A program made the position numbers and the translations under genes. 5,595 nt of DNA, from NCBI GenBank assembly GCA_017477005.1, contig JAFUXY010000058.1:1-5595 (forward strand). Direction: 5' to 3'. This document shows, piece after piece, positions 1 to 5,595 of the stretch. Below the pieces are notes generated by a model. It was not told the origin of the DNA. It searched no databases and saw only the letters and a program-made list of their open reading frames with translations. Origin of the DNA: Lachnospiraceae bacterium (lineage in GTDB: Bacteria > Bacillota > Clostridia > Lachnospirales > Lachnospiraceae). Numbering within the stretch: the stretch's first letter is position 1; the number at the start of each line of letters is the position of its first letter.

Positions 1-1533
1 TCACTGGGCTATGAATATACGGCGAAGTTCACGATCAAGGCCTACAGCCCGGACGATGGCACGTTCACGATTCAGTTGGCGAATATCTATGACCCGAACA
101 ATGCGGATATTTTGACGACGTATCGGAATGAGACAAAGGCCGTATATTTGAATAATCCGGTGACCACGACAAATGCAACGGCCGGCACAACGACAACGAG
201 ACCGGGTTCCTATCCGAGCATGTACAATGGCACGATGACATTTCTTCCGGATGATGTGAGTACACGGTTGACAGTGACAGATGCGAATGGTGTTCAAACG
301 GTATATGTGAAAGAGGGTACTGGGTTTACCGGGTACGAGAAAGTCACGGATACATCGGATACAACGCGTACCTATTATGAGATGGATTCCAATGGAACAT
401 TCACTGCTGCGACTACACCGTTGGATAGCAGCAAAACCTATTATGTGCAAAGCGGAACCGGCTTAGCGGAAATACAAGTTGCAAACAGCAGCGACAAGCC
501 CTATGTCTATGCTTATCAGGATGAGGATGGATACACCTATGCGAAGGTGATGAATGAAGAAGAAGTCGATGATATGCTGACAGCGAGGGTGTTTGGCACG
601 GAAGAGGGCAGCGCGCTTAGCTCCTATGCGCTCAAGGATTCGATTTCTTTGGATGAAAACGGCTATATTTCGTTCTATGATTCCGAAAAGGATGAAACCT
701 TCACCTTCAATATGTTTGATTACAATGAGAATCATGGGACGGATTCGACCAAGGTCAATACAATTTATAAGGATGAAAACGGCGTTTACCATATGATGTT
801 TCAGGGAGACAAGGGAACGCTGCAGGAATACGCTCTTTCCAAGATCTTCACCGGCGCCAATGCGGAGGCTATCACGGAGCTGATGGCGGAGAAGGGGACA
901 ATGGGTTTTAATACAAAAACCGGCTCCCTGGAGATCAAATACCGCGACACCAACTATGAGCTCGATTTCAACGAGGGCAGCGGTTCTTTTGACCATATTT
1001 ATCAGGAAGGTACCAACTCGGTCAATCTGAATGTCAAGAACCTGGGCAGCAATTTTGAAAATATCAGCGTGGACTATACAAGCCTGCGTATGGCCAACAA
1101 CGGCGGCAGCGCGACGGCTTCGATGGATACAGGAAATATCGAGGAGCCGACGCTTGGTACCGGACGCAAGCTCGGGATCATGACAGGGGTGTCTATTTCC
1201 CAGAATGGCCAGATCTACGGCGCCTATGACAATGGCACGACGAGGCTTTTGGCGCAGGTAGCGGTCGCGCATTTTGCGAATGCTTCCGGTCTCGAATCGC
1301 TGGGAAACAACCTCTATGCCACGTCGCTAAACTCCGGTTCCTTCAATGGAATTGGCGTTGAAATCACGGCGGACGGTGGAAAAATGATGACCGGACAGCT
1401 CGAAATGTCCAATGTCGATCTTTCGCGTGAATTTACCGAAATGATCACGACCCAGAGAGGTTTCCAGGCCAATTCCCGTATCATTACTGTGTCGGATACC
1501 ATGCTTGAAGAGCTGACCAATTTGAAGAGATAA
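1..1533 (+). CDS. flgE: Flagellar hook protein FlgE, 5' end missing
   Basis: FlgE polymerises outside the cell into the hook, the flexible joint between basal body and filament. The frame is open from base 1, so the gene starts upstream; 510 codons are visible before TAA at 1531-1533. The TTG at base 76 is an internal Leu codon, not the start. The C-terminal hook/basal-body domain is clear: GIMTGVSISQNGQIYGAYDN and a later LAQVAVAHFANASGLE segment, then SNVDLSREFTEMI and TTQRGFQANSRIITVSD at about codons 470-502, ending LEELTNLKR. This C-terminus packs in the hook core and is the most conserved part of the family. The middle (about codons 50-370) is the surface-exposed variable region; it includes a Thr-rich stretch at codons 55-66 and three degenerate repeats at codons 100-167. 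Even without its N-terminus it is longer than many hook proteins (about 400 aa), owing to this middle. A terminator follows, so it probably ends an upstream flg operon. Confidence 0.95.
   Translation, partial: SLGYEYTAKFTIKAYSPDDGTFTIQLANIYDPNNADILTTYRNETKAVYLNNPVTTTNATAGTTTTRPGSYPSMYNGTMTFLPDDVSTRLTVTDANGVQTVYVKEGTGFTGYEKVTDTSDTTRTYYEMDSNGTFTAATTPLDSSKTYYVQSGTGLAEIQVANSSDKPYVYAYQDEDGYTYAKVMNEEEVDDMLTARVFGTEEGSALSSYALKDSISLDENGYISFYDSEKDETFTFNMFDYNENHGTDSTKVNTIYKDENGVYHMMFQGDKGTLQEYALSKIFTGANAEAITELMAEKGTMGFNTKTGSLEIKYRDTNYELDFNEGSGSFDHIYQEGTNSVNLNVKNLGSNFENISVDYTSLRMANNGGSATASMDTGNIEEPTLGTGRKLGIMTGVSISQNGQIYGAYDNGTTRLLAQVAVAHFANASGLESLGNNLYATSLNSGSFNGIGVEITADGGKMMTGQLEMSNVDLSREFTEMITTQRGFQANSRIITVSDTMLEELTNLKR
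298..501 (+). repeat. Three degenerate tandem units inside flgE
   Basis: Seen in the translation: three units of 24, 22 and 22 codons (298-369, 370-435, 436-501) each open with T-[VY]-Y followed by a short Gly/Ser/Thr turn: TVYVKEGTGF, TYYEMDSNGTF and TYYVQSGTGL. Units 1 and 2 end in similar polar stretches (DTSDTTR, LDSSK), and unit 3 ends in NSSDKP. A fourth, more diverged Tyr-rich stretch (YVYAYQDEDGYTYAKV) follows from 502. The units are diverged at DNA level, so this is an old duplication, not a recent slippage tract. It lies in the variable outer part of the hook protein. Confidence 0.6.
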
Positions 1534-1560
1534 TTGGCTCACCACATTTAGTATTTTTCT

Positions 1561-1602
1561 GCCACATTTTGTTTTTTTACAACAAAATGTGGCGATTTTT
1601 TT
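1561..1602 (+). terminator. Intrinsic terminator after flgE
   Basis: A perfect 13-bp inverted repeat, GCCACATTTTGTT (1561-1573) and AACAAAATGTGGC (1581-1593), encloses a 7-base loop. Seven T residues follow at 1596-1602. The site lies 27 bases after the flgE stop, as expected for the end of the upstream transcript. The other strand lacks a T-tract on its exit side, so it probably works in one direction only. A weaker AT-only hairpin (1599-1616) follows directly. Confidence 0.9.
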
Positions 1603-1621
1603 CAAATTTTTGAAAATGAAG

Positions 1622-1650
1622 TAGACAAGAAGCATGAAAAATAGTATTAT
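1622..1650 (+). promoter_or_regulatory. Sigma-A-type promoter for motA operon
   Basis: The -35 box TAGACA (1622-1627) and the -10 box TATTAT (1645-1650) are separated by exactly 17 bases; each differs from consensus at one position. Transcription should start near base 1657. The 25 bases just upstream (about 1596-1620) are almost all A/T and could act as an UP element. No sigma-28 (TAAA-N15-GCCGATAA) or sigma-54 (TGGC-N8-TTGC) pattern was seen in this gap. The promoter lies between a terminator and motA, so it probably drives motA onward. Assignment to sigma-A rests on box similarity only. Confidence 0.75.
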
Positions 1651-1662
1651 AGTATGCGGTGC

Positions 1663-1682
1663 GAAACGAATATCTTCGTTTC
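1663..1682 (+). promoter_or_regulatory. 8-bp perfect hairpin in motA leader
   Basis: GAAACGAA (1663-1670) and TTCGTTTC (1675-1682) form a perfect inverted repeat around a TATC loop. It begins about 6 bases after the predicted transcription start, so it would sit almost at the 5' end of the mRNA. There it could protect the transcript from decay, or as DNA it could be an operator overlapping the start region. No T-tract follows, so it is not a terminator. Confidence 0.55.
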
Positions 1683-1720
1683 CTATATATAGCAACATGG
1701 AATGATTTGCGATTTTTTTG

Positions 1721-1732
1721 AAAGGACGGTGA
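1721..1732 (+). promoter_or_regulatory. Ribosome binding site fixing the motA TTG start
   Basis: AAAGGACGGTGA equals the ideal AAAGGAGGTGA with one extra C. It ends 6 bases before the TTG at 1739. An in-frame TGA at 1730-1732 rules out any start further upstream, so TTG 1739 (or, much less likely, ATT 1736) must be used. Confidence 0.75.
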
Positions 1733-1738
1733 AGGATT

Positions 1739-2527
1739 TTGGACATTGCAACCCTTGGTGGCTTGCTATTGGGCGTGGTCATGGTTGTTTTCGGTATCGT
1801 TTCCGGAGCTGGCGTCAGTGCGTTGGGAAACTTCGTGGATGTACCGTCCGTTATTATTACCATTGGCGGCTCGCTATCGAGCTGTCTTTTCACGAGGAAG
1901 ATGCCGGAGTTTATCGGAGGATTTACTTCTTTTGGAAAAGCGATGAATGAACCGCAGCCCAACGATCCGGTGGAGATTATTACCCAGATCATGGCGATGG
2001 CCAATGTGGCCCGGAAAGAGGGACTGCTGGCCTTGGAAGAGCAGGGACGAAATCTGGAGGATGAATTCCTGCGCAAAGGCATTATGCTCGTTGTCGATGG
2101 TACGGAAGCGGATCTGGTGCGAGGCATCTTGGAAAACGATATGGACAATACCTCTGAGCGGCACAAGGCGGTGGCCGGCTTTTGGGAGAAATGGGCAGAG
2201 GCAGGTCCGGCTTGGGGCATGATCGGTACTTTGATCGGTCTCGTGAACATGCTGCAGAACATGTCGGATCCTTCTTCAATCGGACCGTCCATGGCCGTGG
2301 CATTGCTGACGACCTTGTATGGCTCCTTGATCGCCAATTGGCTGGCGGGTCCTACCGCTATGAAGCTGAAGGAGAATGATGGTATTGAAATGTTGATTAA
2401 ACAAGTCTCAATCGAGGGGCTTTTGTCAATACAGGCGGGGGAGAACCCCCGCGTGATAGAAGAGAAACTGAAGACATTCATGGCACCGTCTGCCAGAGAG
2501 GCTGTCAGTTCCGAAGGTGGTGAGTAA
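1739..2527 (+). CDS. motA: Flagellar stator protein MotA (PomA-like)
   Basis: MotA is the multi-copy membrane subunit of the stator; with MotB it conducts ions and pushes on the rotor protein FliG. The protein is 262 aa, the usual size. It starts at TTG with MDIATLGGLLLG, the expected first membrane helix; helix 2 is about residues 34-51, the cytoplasmic loop about 52-155, helices 3 and 4 about 156-175 and 181-204. The loop carries ARKEGLLALE with R92, K93 and E100, matching the charged residues that contact FliG in PomA (R88, K89, E96). Helix 3 has GMIGTLIGL with T164 and helix 4 has ALLTTLYG with T191/T192, equivalent to the sodium-linked PomA T158 and T186. Proton-type Bacillus subtilis MotA has Ala at the first of these positions and lacks the TT pair. 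Two bases separate it from motB. The sodium assignment is an inference from alignment by eye. Confidence 0.95.
   Translation: MDIATLGGLLLGVVMVVFGIVSGAGVSALGNFVDVPSVIITIGGSLSSCLFTRKMPEFIGGFTSFGKAMNEPQPNDPVEIITQIMAMANVARKEGLLALEEQGRNLEDEFLRKGIMLVVDGTEADLVRGILENDMDNTSERHKAVAGFWEKWAEAGPAWGMIGTLIGLVNMLQNMSDPSSIGPSMAVALLTTLYGSLIANWLAGPTAMKLKENDGIEMLIKQVSIEGLLSIQAGENPRVIEEKLKTFMAPSAREAVSSEGGE
2514..2523 (+). promoter_or_regulatory. Ribosome binding site for the motB GTG start
   Basis: AAGGTGGTGA differs at one base from AAGGAGGTGA and ends 6 bases before the GTG at 2530. It lies inside the last codons of motA, so translation of the two stator genes is probably coupled, which would help keep their protein ratio fixed. 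Confidence 0.75.
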
Positions 2528-2529
2528 GA

Positions 2530-3828
2530 GTGGCAAAAAAGAAAGAAGAGGAAGCCCCTGCCGGTTCACCAGCGTGGATGGCGACTTTCTCGGATCTTAT
2601 GAATTTGCTGCTTTGCTTCTTCGTGCTGTTATTTTCTATGTCATCCGTGGATGCGGCGAAGTACGATCAGGTGGTTCAGTCTTTGTCAGCAGCATTTTCC
2701 ATTATCAATACGTCCGGCGGGGTGTCGATCACTCCGGGACAATTGATTTCCTCGGGGCTTAGTCAGCTACCAGAATTTTCAAATTATTTCGGCGATACGA
2801 TGTCCGATGGAAAGAACAACAAGGAAGGGGAAGGCGAAGAGGGGACAGGTACCTTGGGCGAGGACGAGTCGGATGAACACGGCTCTACCGAGCTCCCGGA
2901 CTATGGCATATCGCAGGATGCGCCAAGGACGGAGGGAGCGACTTCCCAGACCGAGCAGCGCGGAGGGGATACCTCGCAGAACGACCTGCAAAACGGCGCC
3001 TCGAGCGACGAAGAGGTGTCTACAGAAGCCGCCGTGGAGTCCTACAGACAGCAGGAGCTTTCTGAATCGGAGCGGATGGCGCAGCAGATTGAAGCCTTGG
3101 CGACCCAGTATGGCATACAGGATTTGGTACAGGTGGATTTCAATGGGCAGTATGTCCGGATCACGTTGAACGGCGCCTTGCTCTTTGATTCGGGTTCTGC
3201 GACGCTTACTTCTGAGGCACTGCCTTTGGTTGAGAAGATTTCAAAGATCATTGATTATTATGATGGAAGTATCATCGAGATCGAAGGGCATACGGACAAT
3301 GTTCCGATTCATTCTTCAAAATTCGAAGACAACGACGTGCTTTCGATGTATCGTGCCAAGTATGTGGCGGACTATGTGCGGGCTCATTCTAGCGTGGATC
3401 CGGCCAATATTACTTCTTCCGGAAGGGGTTCCTATGTTCCGATTGCGGACAACGGTACGGCGGAGGGCCGGGCAAGGAATCGGCGCGTAGAGATCAAGAT
3501 ATACAATTCGTTCAATTCCGAGGGTGCATCCGGCACATCACAGGAGACATCCGGCCGACCGGCAAGCACGCCCGTACAAACGACAAGCACCAACACGGTT
3601 TCGTCTGAACCGGCGCAGCAGGCACCGTCATCGGCAGCTACACAACAAGTAGAAGAGAGTACCACATCAACGGCGGTGGAATTTGAGACGCTGCCGGAGG
3701 GTACGAATGCTGAAAGCGGAGGGAACGCCGGATCGGAAAACACAGCATCCGATCTTTCAGAGAATACGGTACAGGGAAGTGCGGTATCGGAGACTACGAC
3801 GACAGAAAATATGACAAGTGAGGAATAG
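2530..3828 (+). CDS. motB: Flagellar stator protein MotB (PomB-like), extended
   Basis: MotB pairs with MotA, carries the ion-binding Asp and anchors the stator to peptidoglycan. Starting at GTG, the 432-aa product has a charged N-terminus (KKKEEE), then WMATFSDLMNLLLCFFVLL, the single membrane helix with D22, C29 and F31. These match PomB D24, C31 and F33 at a constant offset of 2; D22 is the ion-binding residue. A plug-like segment follows (about 41-60). Residues about 91-170 are an acidic, Gly/Ser-rich linker. The OmpA-like peptidoglycan-binding domain covers about 205-325: NGALLFDSGSATL, IEGHTDNVPI with D256, and AEGRARNRRVEIKIYN. Where many relatives have NWELS, this protein has NDVLS. 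After the domain comes a tail of about 105 residues rich in Ser, Thr, Glu, Gln and Ala (about 327-432). MotB proteins are usually about 250-310 aa, so linker and tail are extra. The frame is unbroken, and fliL follows 5 bases later. Confidence 0.93.
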   Translation: MAKKKEEEAPAGSPAWMATFSDLMNLLLCFFVLLFSMSSVDAAKYDQVVQSLSAAFSIINTSGGVSITPGQLISSGLSQLPEFSNYFGDTMSDGKNNKEGEGEEGTGTLGEDESDEHGSTELPDYGISQDAPRTEGATSQTEQRGGDTSQNDLQNGASSDEEVSTEAAVESYRQQELSESERMAQQIEALATQYGIQDLVQVDFNGQYVRITLNGALLFDSGSATLTSEALPLVEKISKIIDYYDGSIIEIEGHTDNVPIHSSKFEDNDVLSMYRAKYVADYVRAHSSVDPANITSSGRGSYVPIADNGTAEGRARNRRVEIKIYNSFNSEGASGTSQETSGRPASTPVQTTSTNTVSSEPAQQAPSSAATQQVEESTTSTAVEFETLPEGTNAESGGNAGSENTASDLSENTVQGSAVSETTTTENMTSEE

Positions 3829-3833
3829 GTTCC

Positions 3834-4355
3834 ATGAAAAAAAGTCTTTTGACAGTAGTGACATTTGCTTTGATGGTGGCCAATTTGGTGCTGACTATTC
3901 TTTTGACGATCAATACGCAGTCAGAGATCAAGAGCGCCAATGAGCTGATCACAAAAGTCTGCGCGGCCATTGAATTGGACGTTGCATCGAGCGACAGCAA
4001 CGAGTCAACGGTACCGGTAGACCAGACAACGAGCTACGATGCGGTGAATTCCGAAAACAAGCTGACCGTCAATCTCAAAATGGACGAGGACGGAGAGGCA
4101 CATTTCTGCGTACTCACCTGTACATTGACGGAAAATATGCAGAGCAAGGCGTTTGAGACCTATGGAGAGACGATCGGGGACTATGGTTCGAGGATCCAGT
4201 CGATCATCCAAAGCGTGATTTCTTCTCATACCTACCGCGAGATACTTTCGGATCAGCAGGGGGCGAAGGATGAAATAAAGGACAAGATCAATGCGTTGTT
4301 TGGAGCCAGCGACTTTATTATTTCGGTGGATTTCCCTAGTATCAACTTCCAGTAA
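3834..4355 (+). CDS. fliL: Flagellar basal-body-associated protein FliL
   Basis: FliL is a single-pass membrane protein that surrounds or supports the stator and promotes torque or stator assembly. The 173-aa product starts at ATG, with AGGA (3821-3824) upstream overlapping the end of motB. Only three residues precede the membrane helix (about 4-26). A polar linker (about 50-75) follows. The C-terminal domain (about 76-173) has the FliL layout: a beta strand LTVNLKMDEDGEAHFCVLTC, a helix with YGSRIQSIIQSVISSHTYRE, then KDEIKDKINALFG and a closing strand DFIISVDFPSINFQ. The family is weakly conserved in sequence, so the call rests on this fold pattern, the size and the position between motB and fliM, where clostridial fliL normally lies. 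Confidence 0.85.
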   Translation: MKKSLLTVVTFALMVANLVLTILLTINTQSEIKSANELITKVCAAIELDVASSDSNESTVPVDQTTSYDAVNSENKLTVNLKMDEDGEAHFCVLTCTLTENMQSKAFETYGETIGDYGSRIQSIIQSVISSHTYREILSDQQGAKDEIKDKINALFGASDFIISVDFPSINFQ

Positions 4356-4444
4356 AGACAATGCTTTGCAAATTTTGCTCGATTGTAGTATCGTAAGGAA
4401 ACGGAGTTCTGTGGGCGGTAGCCTGGCAGGACGGAGGGATCGGC

Positions 4445-5431
4445 ATGAGTGATGTTTTATCTCAGAGCGAGATAGACAACCTATTAGCAGCGTTAAACAG
4501 CGGCGAAGTAGATGCGGAAGAAATGAAAAAGGACAAGGGCATCCAGGTCAAGGATTATGACTTTGCCCGTCCTTCGAAGTTCTCCAAGGAGCATCTGCGT
4601 ACTCTCGAGATTATTTTCGAACACTATGGCAGACTGCTATCTACCAATTTGCCCATTTATCTGCGAAAAAATGTGGCGGTAGAGGTGATGAATTCGGAAG
4701 CGGTTACCTACATGGAATTTTCGAATGCGCTTTCGAACCCGGTGCTGTTGGGGGTGATTGATTTTCAACCGCTCAAGGGCAATATCATTATGGAAATGGC
4801 GACCAAGCTCGGGTTTACAATAGTGGATCGGATGCTGGGAGGAGAGGGGGCACCCCTCGAAAAAGTCCGGGAGTTTTCGGAGATAGAGCTGCTGATTATT
4901 GAGAGGGTCATGACATCCTGCGTGGATCTTTTGCGAGAGCCATGGGGGAACGTGCTGGATATCCGACCGCGATTGGAGCGGATTGAGACCAATTCGCAGT
5001 TTGCCCAGATTATTTCGCCGACGGAAATGATTGCGATTGTGACGATTTCGGTTTCTATCGGCGAGGTTGAAGGATTGATCAACATATGCTTGCCGTATTT
5101 GGTGCTTGAGCCTGTGATGGACAAGCTCAATACCAAGTTTTGGTTTTCGAATATATCAGACAATACTCAGGAGGCGGATTCTGAAGATATCGAGAATCTG
5201 ATCAGCAAGGCCAATGTGGCCGTGACAGCTATTTTGGGAGGACTGTCGCTGAAGGTCAGTGAGTTTACCGCATTGCAGGTCGGGGATATTATTACTTTGG
5301 ACCGAAAGGTGGACGATGAACTGGATATCTACATCGGAGACGTCAGAAAATTCACCGGCTTGCCGGGATCCAGCGGCAAGAATTATGCGGTGTGCATCAC
5401 ACAGGTAATAAGGGAGGACCAGGATGGGTGA
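4445..5431 (+). CDS. fliM: Flagellar motor switch protein FliM
   Basis: FliM is a C-ring protein that binds CheY-P and changes rotation direction. The product is 328 aa, the normal length. GGAGGG (4433-4438) lies 6 bases before the ATG. The N-terminus LSQSEIDNLLAAL (5-17) is the CheY-P-binding peptide. YDFARPSKFSKEHLRTLE (38-55) opens the CheC-like middle domain; LGGEGAPLEK contains the GGxG motif (132-135) linked to FliG contact. The C-terminal SpoA/FliN-like domain covers about 245-325 (ISKANVAVTAILGGLSLKVS, ALQVGDIITLDRKVDDELDI). It is complete and shows no damage; Trp codons at EPWGNV and FWFSN are TGG. The 89-base gap before it holds no convincing promoter. The stop (TGA 5429-5431) overlaps the fliY start by 8 bases, implying coupled translation. 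Confidence 0.96.
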   Translation: MSDVLSQSEIDNLLAALNSGEVDAEEMKKDKGIQVKDYDFARPSKFSKEHLRTLEIIFEHYGRLLSTNLPIYLRKNVAVEVMNSEAVTYMEFSNALSNPVLLGVIDFQPLKGNIIMEMATKLGFTIVDRMLGGEGAPLEKVREFSEIELLIIERVMTSCVDLLREPWGNVLDIRPRLERIETNSQFAQIISPTEMIAIVTISVSIGEVEGLINICLPYLVLEPVMDKLNTKFWFSNISDNTQEADSEDIENLISKANVAVTAILGGLSLKVSEFTALQVGDIITLDRKVDDELDIYIGDVRKFTGLPGSSGKNYAVCITQVIREDQDG

Positions 5432-5595
5432 TACAGAACTCTCCCAGGAGGAAATCAACGCCCTGTTCAATGAGGTGTCCGGGGGAGGGGCATATGTCGG
5501 AGGCGGATGAATCAATTTAGGCGATTCTTTGACACCGAAGGAGATGGATATTATAGGTGAGGTTGCCAACATAAGCATGTGCACTGCTGAGACAA
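5424..5595 (+). CDS. fliY: Flagellar switch protein FliY, N-terminal part, interrupted by in-frame TGA
   Basis: FliY is the Gram-positive switch protein with a CheC-like domain that can dephosphorylate CheY-P, followed by a FliN domain. The ATG at 5424 follows AGGGAGGA (5411-5418) by 5 bases. The first 28 codons read MGDTELSQEEINALFNEV plus a Gly-rich end; LSQEEINALF is the CheY-P-binding peptide, as in FliM. The frame then meets TGA at 5508-5510. The same frame continues: INLGDSLTPKEMDIIGEVAN, then ISMCTAET to the window edge. It matches the start of the FliY CheC-like domain and keeps the D-xxx-E-xx-N phosphatase pattern (codons at 5547, 5559, 5568). NISMCTAET differs from the usual NISMGTAAT-like form. 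So either this is a pseudogene or misread base, or the product is made by readthrough or by restart, for example at TTG 5529. The FliN domain lies beyond the window. Confidence 0.78.
5508..5510 (+). other. In-frame TGA stop within fliY
   Basis: TGA is codon 29 of the fliY frame that starts at 5424, directly after a Gly-rich linker encoded by GGG/GGA/GGC codons. The frame on both sides is the same, so one base substitution (for example GGA to TGA) explains it and a simple indel does not. The next base is A. No strong selenocysteine-type hairpin is visible just downstream; only a weak 5-bp stem can be drawn at 5526-5543. Confidence 0.85.

Noticed and set aside
463..1272. 269-codon open frame on the - strand inside flgE
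   Set aside because: Wholly antisense to a confident gene, His/Ile/Arg-rich composition typical of a shadow frame, no recognisable domain.
1702..1950. ATG-led 82-codon frame overlapping the motA start
   Set aside because: It is out of frame with motA, lacks a good ribosome binding site, and its translation resembles nothing; the TTG frame gives a textbook MotA N-terminus.
1327..2481. Long open frame (384 codons) on the - strand across the flgE end, intergenic gap and motA
   Set aside because: It is antisense to two well-recognised genes and runs through a terminator and promoter. Its translation shows no recognisable family and looks like a by-product of codon use on the other strand.
4353..4390. 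Possible sigma-28 promoter before fliM (TAAA and a CTCGATT stretch)
   Set aside because: The spacing is about 20 bases instead of 15 and the -10 match is poor, so fliM is better explained by readthrough from fliL.
4356..4444. Short palindrome GCAAATTTTGC and a GEMM-like GGTAGCC stretch in the fliL-fliM gap, considered as terminator or riboswitch
   Set aside because: The palindrome is too short and has no T-tract; the gap is too small and lacks the core motifs of a c-di-GMP aptamer.
5424..5431. Genome-wide TGA reassignment to explain fliY
   Set aside because: fliM ends naturally at TGA with a family-typical C-terminus, and Trp is encoded by TGG throughout the window.
5508..5560. Selenocysteine insertion at the fliY TGA
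   Set aside because: Only a weak 5-bp stem can be drawn downstream, and no FliY protein is known to me to use selenocysteine in its linker.
1..5595. CRISPR array, insertion sequence, tRNA, rRNA or defence system
   Set aside because: No direct-repeat array, transposase-like protein, terminal repeats or RNA gene pattern was seen; nearly all bases belong to flagellar genes.

Overview
The window is a block of flagellar genes, all on the + strand: the 3' part of flgE (hook protein), then motA, motB, fliL, fliM and the first part of fliY. The gene order, the FliY-type switch protein with a CheC-like domain, AGGAGG-like ribosome binding sites and TTG/GTG starts point to a Gram-positive Clostridia-type bacterium. 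The FlgE C-terminus and the FliL style suggest Lachnospiraceae or a close relative; the class is a fairly safe call, the family an inference.

Layout. Bases 1-1533 hold the last 510 codons of flgE, with a variable middle that includes a three-unit degenerate repeat. Bases 1534-1738 form the only sizeable intergenic gap. It holds a clear intrinsic terminator (13-bp perfect stem plus T-tract), then a good sigma-A-type promoter (TAGACA, 17-bp spacer, TATTAT), then a leader with an 8-bp perfect hairpin. The flbD gene often found between flgE and motA in clostridia is not there. From 1739 onward motA, motB, fliL, fliM and fliY follow closely: gaps of 2, 5 and 89 bases, then an 8-base overlap. This looks like one transcription unit started by the 1622-1650 promoter.

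Function. MotA and MotB form the stator, the membrane ion channel that drives rotation. Their key residues match the sodium-type PomA/PomB pattern better than the proton-type pattern. MotB is unusually long (432 aa) because of an acidic low-complexity linker and a roughly 105-residue low-complexity tail after the peptidoglycan-binding domain. FliL is the stator-associated membrane protein. FliM and FliY are switch (C-ring) proteins, each starting with a CheY-P-binding peptide. FlgE is the hook on the outside of the same machine.

Most notable point: fliY has an in-frame TGA at codon 29 (5508-5510), exactly between the CheY-P-binding peptide and the CheC-like domain, and the same frame continues after it with recognisable FliY sequence. 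It may be a nonsense mutation, a base-call error, readthrough, or a split gene with internal restart. I see no mobile element, CRISPR array, tRNA or rRNA, and no convincing new system beyond these anomalies.
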